Positions 9,965 to 18,390 of a DNA stretch of 64,000 bases are shown here, one piece after another. This DNA comes from Bacteroidia bacterium (GTDB taxonomy: Bacteria > Bacteroidota > Bacteroidia > J057), in contig JAWPMV010000001.1 of the NCBI GenBank assembly GCA_033391075.1, positions 5,146,001 through 5,210,000 on the forward strand. Reading direction: 5' to 3'. The position numbers were made by a program, and so were the translations under genes. The notes beneath the pieces are model-generated. The model saw only the letters and a list, made by a program, of their open reading frames with translations. It did no database searches and had not been told where the DNA came from. Position 1 is the first letter of the stretch, and each line of letters begins with the position of its first letter.

Positions 9965-10291
9965 CTATTTCAGCTTCTCATTATTCTTATGCCTATCCTT
10001 GTCCCGGATCGTTTTCTTTTCGATGTTTTTGCGGAAGGCTTCTTCGAGATCTATTCCGGTTTGATTGGCCAGACAAATGAGGACAAAAAGGACATCTGCC
10101 ATTTCGTCTCCAAGGTCAATATCTTCCTCTGATTTTTTGAAAGATTGATCTCCGTATTTACGGGCCATTATCCTTGCCACTTCTCCTACTTCTTCCATCA
10201 ATATGGTCGTATTGGTAAGTTCGGAGAAATAGCGGACTCCTATACTGGTCACCCAGCGGTCTACGGTCTCTTGGGCTTCTTTTAATCTCAT
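9965..10291 (-). CDS. MazG-like nucleotide pyrophosphohydrolase
   Basis: A 108-residue all-alpha NTP pyrophosphohydrolase of the MazG/dUTPase-like superfamily, which hydrolyses non-canonical NTPs to NMP and pyrophosphate. The metal-binding residues are seen in LMEEVGEVARI (EExxE) and in GDEMADVLFVLICLANQTGID (ExxD). The length fits the single-domain house-cleaning type and not the two-domain E. coli MazG. It follows the GT-C-like membrane gene by 25 bases and probably shares its transcript. Confidence 0.88.
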   Translation of the reverse strand: MRLKEAQETVDRWVTSIGVRYFSELTNTTILMEEVGEVARIMARKYGDQSFKKSEEDIDLGDEMADVLFVLICLANQTGIDLEEAFRKNIEKKTIRDKDRHKNNEKLK

Positions 10292-10316
10292 GCCGCGAAG
10301 TTAGAAAATTTCCTTT

Positions 10317-11600
10317 TCACAAGCTGTCCTTCATTTGCCAAAGCCATTCTAATTGAATAAAAATGAATAGAATGATCCCTAATAAATGGGCGATGCTCAG
10401 CTTTTCGAACAAAAACTTCTTCCCTTTCTCCTGCCACAATCTTAGCCCCCAGATTGCATAGAGTGGAAGGATAGGTAAGTGATAACTGGGGTGAGAAAAA
10501 GCCAGAAGATAAGGCAGCATAAATAAGAGAATCAATGATATAAGCATAAGATTCATCTGCTCAATCTTCATCTCTTGACTCCTTCCTAAAGCGAGGAGAA
10601 ATCCCAGGGCGAGCAGGCAGTATATTCCCCCATCAATTAACAGTGTTACAATTCCTATTATCCGATTTTTCGGATATATCCTGGCTCCGGAATAGGTATC
10701 AAAAGCAAAGAATACGCGCAAGCGATTCAGGCTCCGATACAGAAATTTAAACGGTCTCGCTTTGATATGCTCCACCGCCTCTATGCTGAAAGCCAAAGAT
10801 TGTTGTTCGATAGGCAATGATCGTATGCTATCCAATTGCCGATAGTAGGGAGCAAAGTCCTCATTTGCTCGCTCATCATGAGAGCCCAGCCACCAGCTTT
10901 TGTAATCAGGTGTCCATTCATTGTTCCCCACATATAGATTGAAACTATTGAAGTCATTGATCCAGACGAAACGATCTGTCATCTGCCATGATTTATATTG
11001 CCAAAGCCCAATGAGAAACAAAAAGCTCAGGAAGAATGGCAGGAGATCTCGTGGATGTTTTTTTAAGGGAAGATATATGAGAAAAAGAGGAAGCAGGCTA
11101 AATGTTCCGGAGCGAAACAAAATGCCCAGAGCCAATAGGCTTCCCATTTTCCAAGCGGGCCCTCCTTTATAAAGCAATCTTACCAAAGCCAATACAAGGA
11201 TCGCTATCGGGAGCTGGCTAAGGGGCGCCACGCTATAATGGATGAAAGCCGGCATAGAGGCAAAAAGGAACATTCCCAGCTGAACCCATTTCTCCTGCAG
11301 AAATAAAGTGGCCGTTTTAATCCAAACCCAATTAAAGATCAGGTAAAGCAATAAGATCGCACTTATCCAACTCCATAAGCTCTGCCCGAAGATTGTCCCA
11401 AAGATGCTGAGGTAATACGGCAAAGCAGGTGGCCATTCCGGCAGGAAGTTTTCCCCCGCCAAAATTGATTTAGCCGTTTCTACATAATAAAAAGCGTCTC
11501 CACTCAATAAATCTTCTCCCAGCCAAAACGCATAAAGAATCCTTAGCAAGATTCCCCAAACAGAAATCAAAAAGTAAGTATGTTTTTGGAGGAAGGACAT
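10317..11600 (-). CDS. GT-C-type integral membrane glycosyltransferase-like protein
   Basis: A 427-residue polytopic protein with about ten hydrophobic segments. The first extracytoplasmic loop carries an acidic residue in LLSGDAFYY, followed by a LPEWPPALPYYLSIFG segment. This layout matches lipid-linked sugar transferases of the PMT/ArnT (family 39-like) type, which transfer sugars from polyprenyl phosphates on the outer face of the inner membrane. The acceptor is unknown. The start overlaps the dtd stop by one base (TAATG), so the two are translationally coupled. Confidence 0.7.
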   Translation of the reverse strand: MSFLQKHTYFLISVWGILLRILYAFWLGEDLLSGDAFYYVETAKSILAGENFLPEWPPALPYYLSIFGTIFGQSLWSWISAILLLYLIFNWVWIKTATLFLQEKWVQLGMFLFASMPAFIHYSVAPLSQLPIAILVLALVRLLYKGGPAWKMGSLLALGILFRSGTFSLLPLFLIYLPLKKHPRDLLPFFLSFLFLIGLWQYKSWQMTDRFVWINDFNSFNLYVGNNEWTPDYKSWWLGSHDERANEDFAPYYRQLDSIRSLPIEQQSLAFSIEAVEHIKARPFKFLYRSLNRLRVFFAFDTYSGARIYPKNRIIGIVTLLIDGGIYCLLALGFLLALGRSQEMKIEQMNLMLISLILLFMLPYLLAFSHPSYHLPILPLYAIWGLRLWQEKGKKFLFEKLSIAHLLGIILFIFIQLEWLWQMKDSL

Positions 11601-12055
11601 TACCAGCCCGGTTCTTTCGAATCCAAAATTATCGTAACCGGACCATCATTCAGCAAACTTACCTCCATCATGGCGCCAAATTCTCCGGTAGCTACTTTCC
11701 CTTCAAAGTTCAGGGCCAGCAGCTCCACAAAATTCTCATACATGGGAATGGAAACTTCCGGAGGGGCTGAACGAATATAGGAAGGGCGATTTCCTTTCTT
11801 GGCATCCGCATACAAAGTAAATTGAGAAACCACGAGGATATCTCCTCCAATATCTTTGACAGAAAGGTTCATTTTCCCCTGCTCATCATTAAAGATTCTC
11901 AGATTTGTGATCTTCTTGATCAACCAGTCTATATCGGCTCGCTCATCCGCATGAGTTACTCCCAATAAAACCAGGAGTCCTTTTTCAATCTCTCCAGTAG
12001 TCCTTCCTTCGACCACAACTTTCGAATGACTCACCCTTTGTATTACTGCACGCAT
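11600..12055 (-). CDS. dtd: D-aminoacyl-tRNA deacylase
   Basis: Removes D-amino acids and misattached glycine from tRNAs. The 151-residue length is typical. Key signatures are the N-terminal MRAVIQRVS, the SQFTLYAD motif and the NDGPVT motif, which carries the cross-subunit Gly-cisPro. It is the first gene of a minus-strand run with the membrane transferase and MazG-like genes and is divergent from the arginine cluster. Confidence 0.97.
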   Translation of the reverse strand: MRAVIQRVSHSKVVVEGRTTGEIEKGLLVLLGVTHADERADIDWLIKKITNLRIFNDEQGKMNLSVKDIGGDILVVSQFTLYADAKKGNRPSYIRSAPPEVSIPMYENFVELLALNFEGKVATGEFGAMMEVSLLNDGPVTIILDSKEPGW

Positions 12056-12119
12056 ATTCGATTTTTAAACACTTTCAGCTATTTGGATTAACAAATTTTC
12101 AAAAAAATTCGTAATTAAA

Positions 12120-12149
12120 TTGAGAATTCATATTCCTTTTCTATCTTTG
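12120..12149 (+). promoter_or_regulatory. Promoter of the arginine cluster (TTG-N19-TATCTTTG)
   Basis: TTG at 12120-12122 and TATCTTTG at 12142-12149, 19 bases apart, form a near-perfect Bacteroidota primary sigma factor promoter. Transcription would start near 12155. Confidence 0.75.
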
Positions 12150-12154
12150 ACCCA

Positions 12155-12360
12155 CTTGAAAACGATATCTACATATCGCATCCTTCCAAATACTGCTCCT
12201 TCCTTCAGGAGGGCAAGCAGGACTTTCCGTAGGGCCAGCCTGGCCTAAATTACTCATATATATCATTTTCCTATACCCATACCCTATTTTTCAAAGGGTA
12301 GTTCTGGATTATTCACCTTCAATTTATTTCTAATTTTTCTTCTGCCAATAACTTCCACCC
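12155..12360 (+). promoter_or_regulatory. Long 5' leader of the arginine cluster
   Basis: About 205 bases lie between the predicted start site and the first ATG, long for this phylum. The leader contains pairable GC-rich words (CCTTCAGGAGGGCAAG, GGCCAGCCTGGCC) and, near 12278-12301, TACCC pairing with GGGTA. It has no recognisable leader peptide. It may bind ArgR or form an attenuating structure; no specific riboswitch class is recognised. Confidence 0.4.
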
Positions 12361-13059
12361 ATGGAATTTCAAATATTAGTCGCCGACAGCTCTCATTACT
12401 CCTATGCGGAGGCCATCTGTGAAACCATAGCCGAAGCAGCAAAGGCTCGGGGAACCGGTATTGCCAAGAGAGAACCCTCTTATGTGAAGGGGAAAATGGA
12501 AGAAGGCAAAGCCATTATTGCCTTACAGGATGGCAATTTCGCGGGCTTCTGTTATATCGAAACCTGGGAACATGGAAAGTATGCCGCCAATTCAGGGCTC
12601 ATTGTTTCTCCTAACTATCGAAAACATGGGCTTGCCAAAAAGATCAAGGCAAAAGCCTTCGAACTTTCCCGGAAGAAATTTCCCGAAGCCAAGCTCTTTG
12701 GGATTACCACCAGCCTTCCGGTCATGAAGATCAATTCAGAATTGGGCTATAAGCCCGTAACCTTCTCTGAACTCACAGAAGATGAAGAATTCTGGGCCGG
12801 CTGCAAGAGTTGCCCCAACTTTGATGTACTCACTCGAAATCAACGGAAACTTTGCCTATGCACCGGCATGCTCTATGATCCGGCCAAAGAGAAAAAAGAA
12901 CCTATCATAAAGCCCAAAGAAGAGGAAGAATCTCTCAGTCTCCGCTGGCAGCAATACAAAGCACACCTTCGCAAACGCAATAACAATCCCCTTTTACAAA
13001 AAATTAAAGAACGCATCTTCGGCAAGGCAGTCAAAGTCCTTGCCTGGACCAAATCATAA
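12361..13059 (+). CDS. GNAT acyltransferase, candidate first enzyme of arginine synthesis
   Basis: A 232-residue GNAT-fold protein. The acyl-CoA-binding region follows the LIVSPNYRKHGLAKKIKAKAFELS segment (the R/Q-x-x-G-x-G/A motif appears here as RKHGLA). A cysteine-rich stretch CKSCPNFDVLTRNQRKLCLCTGM (residues about 141-163) and a charged C-terminal tail follow. It is the first gene of the cluster, 21 bases before argG, and no argA or argJ is present, so it probably makes N-acetyl- or N-succinyl-glutamate. Which acyl donor it uses cannot be read from sequence, but the downstream transcarbamylase favours succinyl. Confidence 0.75.
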   Translation: MEFQILVADSSHYSYAEAICETIAEAAKARGTGIAKREPSYVKGKMEEGKAIIALQDGNFAGFCYIETWEHGKYAANSGLIVSPNYRKHGLAKKIKAKAFELSRKKFPEAKLFGITTSLPVMKINSELGYKPVTFSELTEDEEFWAGCKSCPNFDVLTRNQRKLCLCTGMLYDPAKEKKEPIIKPKEEEESLSLRWQQYKAHLRKRNNNPLLQKIKERIFGKAVKVLAWTKS

Positions 13060-13080
13060 ATTTTTATTCATCCATTCATC

Positions 13081-14271
13081 ATGAACAATAAAGTAGTATT
13101 AGCATTTTCCGGAGGCCTCGACACCTCCTATTGTGTGAAATACCTGAGCCTGGAAAAAGGACTTGAGGTACATGCAGCCATCGTAAATACCGGAGGATTT
13201 TCTTCCGAGGAAATGGCTGATATCGAGCGAAGGGCTTATGATCTGGGAGTAAAAAGCTTCAGGATTTTGGATGAGGTAAAAAACTATTACGAAAAATGTA
13301 TCCGTTTCCTGATCTATGGAAACGTTCTCAAAAACAATACATACCCCCTTTCGGTAAGTGCCGAACGTGTTTTTCAGGCAGTCGCCATCGCAAATTATGC
13401 CAATGAAATTGGAGCAGATGCCATCGCCCATGGTTCTACAGGAGCCGGAAACGATCAGGTTCGATTTGATATGGTATTTGACATCCTTTCTCCCGGTACC
13501 AAAGTCATCACACCGATTCGGGATAATAAACTTTCGCGCGAAGCAGAAATCGAATACCTCAAAGCTCAGGGCGTTGAGATGAATTGGGAGAAAGCTCAGT
13601 ATTCGGTCAACAAAGGACTTTGGGGAACCAGTGTAGGGGGAAAAGAAACCCTCAATAGTTGGGACTATCTGCCCGAATCTGCCTATCCGACTCAAATAGA
13701 CAAAAGCGGGAAAGAAGTGGTAGAGCTGGAATTTGAGAAAGGTGAGCTGGCGAAAGTGAATGGAGAATCCTTTGACCATGCAGTTGATGCTATCGAAGCC
13801 CTCAATGCATTGGCAGCTCCATATGCAGTCGGTCGAGACATTCATGTAGGAGATACCATCATCGGGATCAAAGGCCGTGTAGGTTTTGAAGCAGCAGCAC
13901 CTTTGATCATCATCAAGGCCCATCACCTGCTCGAGAAACATGTACTCACCAAATGGCAGCAATACTGGAAAGAGCAAATGGCCAATTGGTATGGCATGCT
14001 CCTCCACGAAGGACAATATCTCGAACCCGTCATGAGAAATGTAGAAACTTTTCTCGAAGACACCCAGGAACGCGTCAGCGGCAAAGTGCAGCTTGAACTA
14101 TCGCCCTATCGCTTCCAGCCTCTCGGCATCGAGTCCAAATACGACATGATGTCGGCCAAATTTGGTACCTACGGAGAAATGAATCGCGCCTGGAGTGGTG
14201 AAGATGTCAAAGGTTTTACAAAGATTTTGGCGAATAGTAGTAAGATCCACCGGATGGTAGGAGAAGATTAA
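13081..14271 (+). CDS. argG: Argininosuccinate synthase
   Basis: Joins citrulline and aspartate with ATP to give argininosuccinate. The PP-loop AFSGGLDTS lies at the N-terminus, and GSTGAGNDQVRFD and an ELSPYRFQPLGIESKYDMM segment follow. The 396-residue length is standard. An inverted repeat fills the gap to argC, so the two may be separately tuned. Confidence 0.97.
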   Translation: MNNKVVLAFSGGLDTSYCVKYLSLEKGLEVHAAIVNTGGFSSEEMADIERRAYDLGVKSFRILDEVKNYYEKCIRFLIYGNVLKNNTYPLSVSAERVFQAVAIANYANEIGADAIAHGSTGAGNDQVRFDMVFDILSPGTKVITPIRDNKLSREAEIEYLKAQGVEMNWEKAQYSVNKGLWGTSVGGKETLNSWDYLPESAYPTQIDKSGKEVVELEFEKGELAKVNGESFDHAVDAIEALNALAAPYAVGRDIHVGDTIIGIKGRVGFEAAAPLIIIKAHHLLEKHVLTKWQQYWKEQMANWYGMLLHEGQYLEPVMRNVETFLEDTQERVSGKVQLELSPYRFQPLGIESKYDMMSAKFGTYGEMNRAWSGEDVKGFTKILANSSKIHRMVGED

Positions 14272-14277
14272 GAAAAA

Positions 14278-14355
14278 TGTGTTGAAGTGTTTTAGTGTTG
14301 TAGTTCCAGATTCTGATTTACTATAACACTTCCGCACGACAACACTAAAACACTT
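14278..14355. repeat. Intergenic inverted repeat, GTGTT-rich family copy B
   Basis: A 17-base arm (14285-14301, AAGTGTTTTAGTGTTGT) is perfectly complementary to 14339-14355. The word TGTGTTG precedes the left arm at 14278. It fills almost the whole argG-argC gap and would form a strong hairpin in the mRNA just before the argC ATG. Confidence 0.85.
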
Positions 14356-14361
14356 TTATCA

Positions 14362-15327
14362 ATGATTAAAACAGGAATCATCGGAGCCGCAGGCTACACA
14401 GCCGGAGAGCTCATACGCATATTGATCCGCCATCCGGAGGTGCAGATCGTCTTTGCCCAGAGCAATTCGCAGGCTGGGAAGAAAGTCTATGAAGTACATG
14501 AGGATTTGGTGGGTGAGATCGAGCTTGAATTTGTGAAAGAATTATCTACGGAAGTAGAAGTGCTTTTCATTTGTTCGGGACATGGAAAAGCGAAGCCCAT
14601 CATGGAAGCCCATAATTTTGGAGAAGAAGTAAAAATCATCGACCTCAGTCGGGACTTTCGCCTGAAATCTCCTGAGCACAATTTCATCTATGGATTGCCG
14701 GAACTGAATCGGGAGGAGATCAAAGCTAGTTCTCGCCTGGCAAATCCCGGATGCTTTGCGACTTGCATTCAATTGGGTTTACTTCCGCTGGCTGCAAATG
14801 GAAAGTTGAATGAGGAAGTTCACATACATGCTATTACCGGATCGACGGGCGCAGGGCAAAATCCCGTTGCCACGACTCATTTCTCCTGGCGCAACAATAA
14901 CCTCAGTATATATAAGGCATTCAATCATCAGCATTTAGGGGAAATTCATCAAAGTCTGGCTCAACTTCAGGACGGATTTGGCAAGGAGCTGAACTTCCTA
15001 CCTATGCGCGGAGATTTTCCGAGAGGCATTTATGCTTCTATGTATTTGAAATCGGACTTGAGTTTGGAGGAGGCAAAGGAACTTTACCAGAATTACTATG
15101 CCTCGCATCCTTTCACCCATGTAACTCCCAAAAATCCACACCTCAAGCAGGTAGTCAATACCAATAAGGCATTGGTTCATGTGGAGAAGCATGGAGACAA
15201 GTTGCTCATCATTAGCATGATTGACAATTTGCTCAAAGGAGCATCCGGCCAGGCCGTTCAGAATATGAACCTCATGTTTGGCCTGGAAGAAACACTCGGT
15301 TTACAATTGAAAGCGCTGGTATTTTAA
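14362..15327 (+). CDS. argC: N-acyl-gamma-glutamyl-phosphate reductase
   Basis: Reduces N-acylglutamyl phosphate to the semialdehyde with NADPH. The Rossmann start is IIGAAGYTAGELIRIL, the catalytic cysteine lies in NPGCFATCIQL, and HxxxE-type residues follow in FNHQHLGEIHQ. The 321-residue length suits the shorter family type. It lies between argG and argD. Confidence 0.96.
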   Translation: MIKTGIIGAAGYTAGELIRILIRHPEVQIVFAQSNSQAGKKVYEVHEDLVGEIELEFVKELSTEVEVLFICSGHGKAKPIMEAHNFGEEVKIIDLSRDFRLKSPEHNFIYGLPELNREEIKASSRLANPGCFATCIQLGLLPLAANGKLNEEVHIHAITGSTGAGQNPVATTHFSWRNNNLSIYKAFNHQHLGEIHQSLAQLQDGFGKELNFLPMRGDFPRGIYASMYLKSDLSLEEAKELYQNYYASHPFTHVTPKNPHLKQVVNTNKALVHVEKHGDKLLIISMIDNLLKGASGQAVQNMNLMFGLEETLGLQLKALVF

Positions 15328-15479
15328 CCCCCTCGCACGAGCACCGTCCTCTTAAAATGGGGCTCACGCAGGACCGAATGAATCAAGTAAATAAGCTTCA
15401 CATAGGTTTTGCAGGATTCCCCACTTCAAATGGGAATTGCGTAAGTGTTAAGGTGCCATATTTAAAAAAAACAAAAACA

Positions 15480-16619
15480 ATGAATCTCTTCAATGTATAT
15501 CCTCTCTTCGACATCGAACCCGTAAAGGCAAAAGATTGCTACATCTGGGATCAGGAGGGAAATAAAATCCTCGACCTCTATGGAGGTCATGCGGTGATCT
15601 CTATCGGACATAGTCATCCGCATTATGTTCAGAAAGTATCTGAACAATTAGGCTTGATTGGATTTTACTCTAATTCAGTCCAGAATTCCTTGCAAAAGGA
15701 ACTGGCAGAAAAACTGGGAGAACTTTCCGGCTATCCCGATCATGAACTCTTTCTCTGCAATAGCGGAGCAGAAGCTATGGAGAATGCCTTAAAACTGGCA
15801 TCTTTCCATACGGATCGTAAGAAAATTGTCATGCTCTCCGGCGCTTTTCATGGGCGAACTTCCGGAGCTGTTGCCATAACCGACAATCCCAAAATTCAGG
15901 CTCCTGTCAATCCAGTCGATCATGTGATTCGCATAGATTTTGATGATGAGGCAGCTTTGGAAGAAGCGATCTCTGAAGGAGATGTTTGCGCAGTAGTTAT
16001 CGAAGGTATGCAAGGAGTAGGCGGCGTATTCGTTCCCTCCACTTCTTTCCTCCAAAAAGCCCGCAGCCTCTGTGATCAATATGGAACCGTCCTCATCATG
16101 GACGAAATCCAATCCGGCTATGGTCGTAGTGGCAAATTTTTCGCCCACCAACATGCAGGTATAGAAGCAGATCTAATCACCCTGGCCAAAGGTATGGGCA
16201 ATGGTTTTCCGATAGGAGGAGTTATGATTGCCCCTAAATTTGAATCCTGGTTTGGGATGCTGGGTACGACTTTCGGGGGAAATCATCTGGCATGTGCAGC
16301 AGGCATCGCCGTACTGGATGTGTTGAAAGAAGAAAAGCTGATTGAGCATGCGGCAAAACTGGGAGATTACCTGAAGAAAAGACTGCAAGCTATCCCCGGT
16401 ATCCAGGAAATTAGAGGACATGGATTGATGCTCGGTATGCAACTCAATAGCGAAGCCAAACCTATTCGTCTACAACTCCTGAAAGACCACAAAATCTTTA
16501 CCGGTTCCTCTGCACAAAAAGAAACCCTTCGCCTGCTTCCGCCCTTGACAATGACAGAGGAAATGGCGGATGAATTTCTATACGCTTTACAAGAAGTCCT
16601 AAATCCGGCAATCGCCTAG
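15480..16619 (+). CDS. argD: N-acylornithine aminotransferase
   Basis: A class III PLP aminotransferase converting N-acylglutamate semialdehyde to N-acylornithine. I chose the ATG at 15480 (379 residues, start MNLFNVYPLFDIEPV), which aligns with the family start. An upstream ATG at 15357 would add 41 residues without family character. Key sites are the NSGAEAMENALKLA phosphate-binding segment, the VIMDEIQSGYGRSG Asp region and the Schiff-base lysine in LITLAKGMGNGFPIGG. The stop is 2 bases before argF'. Confidence 0.95.
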   Translation: MNLFNVYPLFDIEPVKAKDCYIWDQEGNKILDLYGGHAVISIGHSHPHYVQKVSEQLGLIGFYSNSVQNSLQKELAEKLGELSGYPDHELFLCNSGAEAMENALKLASFHTDRKKIVMLSGAFHGRTSGAVAITDNPKIQAPVNPVDHVIRIDFDDEAALEEAISEGDVCAVVIEGMQGVGGVFVPSTSFLQKARSLCDQYGTVLIMDEIQSGYGRSGKFFAHQHAGIEADLITLAKGMGNGFPIGGVMIAPKFESWFGMLGTTFGGNHLACAAGIAVLDVLKEEKLIEHAAKLGDYLKKRLQAIPGIQEIRGHGLMLGMQLNSEAKPIRLQLLKDHKIFTGSSAQKETLRLLPPLTMTEEMADEFLYALQEVLNPAIA

Positions 16620-16621
16620 CT

Positions 16622-17569
16622 ATGCAACATTTTACCTCAAGAAAAGACGTAAGCGATATACAGGCCTTATTAAAAAAGGCTCAATCCATCAGTGCTGATC
16701 CCTTTCAGCAAACTGAACTCGGCAAAAACAAAACCCTGGGACTGATCTTCTTCAATTCCAGTCTGCGTACTCGCCTGAGCACCCAAAAAGCCGCCGCCAA
16801 TCTGGGCATGAATTGCATAGTCATGAATATCGGCACAGATGGCTGGAAATTGGAGTTTCAGGATGGAACGGTCATGGATCAGGACAAAGCAGAACATGCC
16901 AAAGATGCTATTGCTGTCATGGGTTCCTATTGTGATATTCTGGGAGTTCGTGCTTTTCCGGGATTAAAGGATCGCCAGGCAGACTATGAAGAGCAAATTT
17001 TAAACAGCTTTATCCAGTATGCAGGTGTTCCCATCGTATCCCTGGAATCTTCTACTTTGCATCCGCTGCAATCATTCGCCGACCTCATCAGCATAGAAAC
17101 ATATAAAAAAACGGAGAAGCCCAAAGTAGTATTGACCTGGGCTCCACATCCAAAGGCTTTACCTCAGGCAGTTGGGAATTCATTTGTGGAATGGATGAAA
17201 GAGACTGATTATGAATTGATCGTAACCCATCCGGAAGGCTATGAATTGGCAGAAAAATTTGGAGAGGGAGTAAAGGTCGAATACGATCAAAGCAAAGCCT
17301 TTGAAGGAGCAGATTTTGTGTATGCGAAAAACTGGTCCTCTTACGCTTCTTATGGCCAGATATTGAGTCAGGATAGAAGTTGGGTAGTAGATGAAGAAAA
17401 AATGTCTCTGACGAATGATGCCCATTTTATGCATTGTTTACCGGTCAGACGAAATGTGGTAGTGGCTGATGAAGTCATTGATTCTCCGAAATCTTTGGTC
17501 ATACAGCAGGCATCCAATCGGGTAGTTTCTGCTCAAACGGTACTGGCCAGTCTGTTAGAAGCTTTATAA
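16622..17569 (+). CDS. argF': N-succinylornithine-type transcarbamylase
   Basis: A 315-residue transcarbamylase that carbamoylates an acylated ornithine. The carbamoyl phosphate loop reads NSSLRTRLST instead of the STRTR of ornithine transcarbamylase, and the HCLPVRRNV motif lies near the C-terminus. The specificity loop reads DKAEHAKD, with Ala at position 90. From published work on this family, Glu at this place gives acetylornithine specificity and small residues or Pro give succinylornithine specificity. The gene is therefore best called the succinyl type, with Ala in place of the Pro of the Bacteroides enzyme. Confidence 0.88.
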   Translation: MQHFTSRKDVSDIQALLKKAQSISADPFQQTELGKNKTLGLIFFNSSLRTRLSTQKAAANLGMNCIVMNIGTDGWKLEFQDGTVMDQDKAEHAKDAIAVMGSYCDILGVRAFPGLKDRQADYEEQILNSFIQYAGVPIVSLESSTLHPLQSFADLISIETYKKTEKPKVVLTWAPHPKALPQAVGNSFVEWMKETDYELIVTHPEGYELAEKFGEGVKVEYDQSKAFEGADFVYAKNWSSYASYGQILSQDRSWVVDEEKMSLTNDAHFMHCLPVRRNVVVADEVIDSPKSLVIQQASNRVVSAQTVLASLLEAL

Positions 17570-17585
17570 AAATCAAGAAGAGCCG

Positions 17586-18377
17586 ATGAAAAAACCCTTG
17601 TATATCCTGAAGATTGGAGGTAAGGTTTTAAGCAATCCTGATCAATGCAATTCCTTGTTGCAAGCCTTTTCCGCACTTGATGCAGCCAAAATCCTGGTAC
17701 ATGGAGGAGGAAAAACAGGTACTGAGATCGCCGAAAAACTGGGCATAGAAGCCAAAATGATTGAGGGGCGAAGGATTACCGATGAAGCCATGCTTGAGGT
17801 GGCCATGATGGTTTATGGCGGGCTGATGAACAAAGGAGTGGTGGCTCAATTGCAGGCATTGGGGCAAAATGCACTAGGGCTTACCGGAGCAGATATGGAT
17901 GTGATCACTTCAATCAAAAGACCTGTAAAAGAAATCGATTATGGCTTTGCCGGAGATATCGTCAAAGTAAACGATCAGCAGTTATTCCGTCTATTGGAGG
18001 ATGGGATACTTCCCGTAATGGCTCCCTTGACTCACGACGGCAAGGGAAAAATGCTCAATACCAATGCAGATACGATAGCCTCTACCGTAGCTCGATCTAT
18101 GGCCAAGCATTTTGAGGTGCATCTTATGTATAGCTTTGAAATGAGTGGAGTATTGAAAGATCCCAAAGATCAGGACAGCCTCATTCCCTTGCTGAACGCA
18201 GATTCCTATGAAAGATATAAGGCCGAAGGCGTAATAGTTGGTGGAATGATCCCCAAGTTAGATAATGCTTTTTCCGCACTGGCTTCAGGCGTACATCGCG
18301 TATATATTTGTCATGCTTCTGCTATAGCAGGACTCAACACAAACAAATTCAGAGGAACACAGATATTCCTCTCTTAG
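17586..18377 (+). CDS. argB: N-acylglutamate kinase
   Basis: Amino acid kinase family; phosphorylates N-acylglutamate, the second step of the pathway. LKIGGKVL and HGGGKTGTEIAEKLG near the N-terminus bind the nucleotide, and a NTNADTIASTVA segment lies near residue 160. The 263-residue length is short and lacks the N-terminal helix of arginine-inhibited hexameric enzymes, so strong arginine feedback at this step is unlikely (inference). It follows argF' by 16 bases. Confidence 0.94.
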   Translation: MKKPLYILKIGGKVLSNPDQCNSLLQAFSALDAAKILVHGGGKTGTEIAEKLGIEAKMIEGRRITDEAMLEVAMMVYGGLMNKGVVAQLQALGQNALGLTGADMDVITSIKRPVKEIDYGFAGDIVKVNDQQLFRLLEDGILPVMAPLTHDGKGKMLNTNADTIASTVARSMAKHFEVHLMYSFEMSGVLKDPKDQDSLIPLLNADSYERYKAEGVIVGGMIPKLDNAFSALASGVHRVYICHASAIAGLNTNKFRGTQIFLS

Positions 18378-18390
18378 ACCGTACTTTGTT

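Noticed and set aside
13099-14016. 305-codon minus-strand frame
   Set aside because: Antisense of argG; composition is that of a shadow frame.
15357-15479. Upstream start for argD
   Set aside because: The extra 41 residues do not look like the family and the frame starts too close to the argC stop.
16622-17569. Ordinary ornithine transcarbamylase
   Set aside because: The substrate loops read NSSLRTR and DKAEH, as in acylornithine transcarbamylases.
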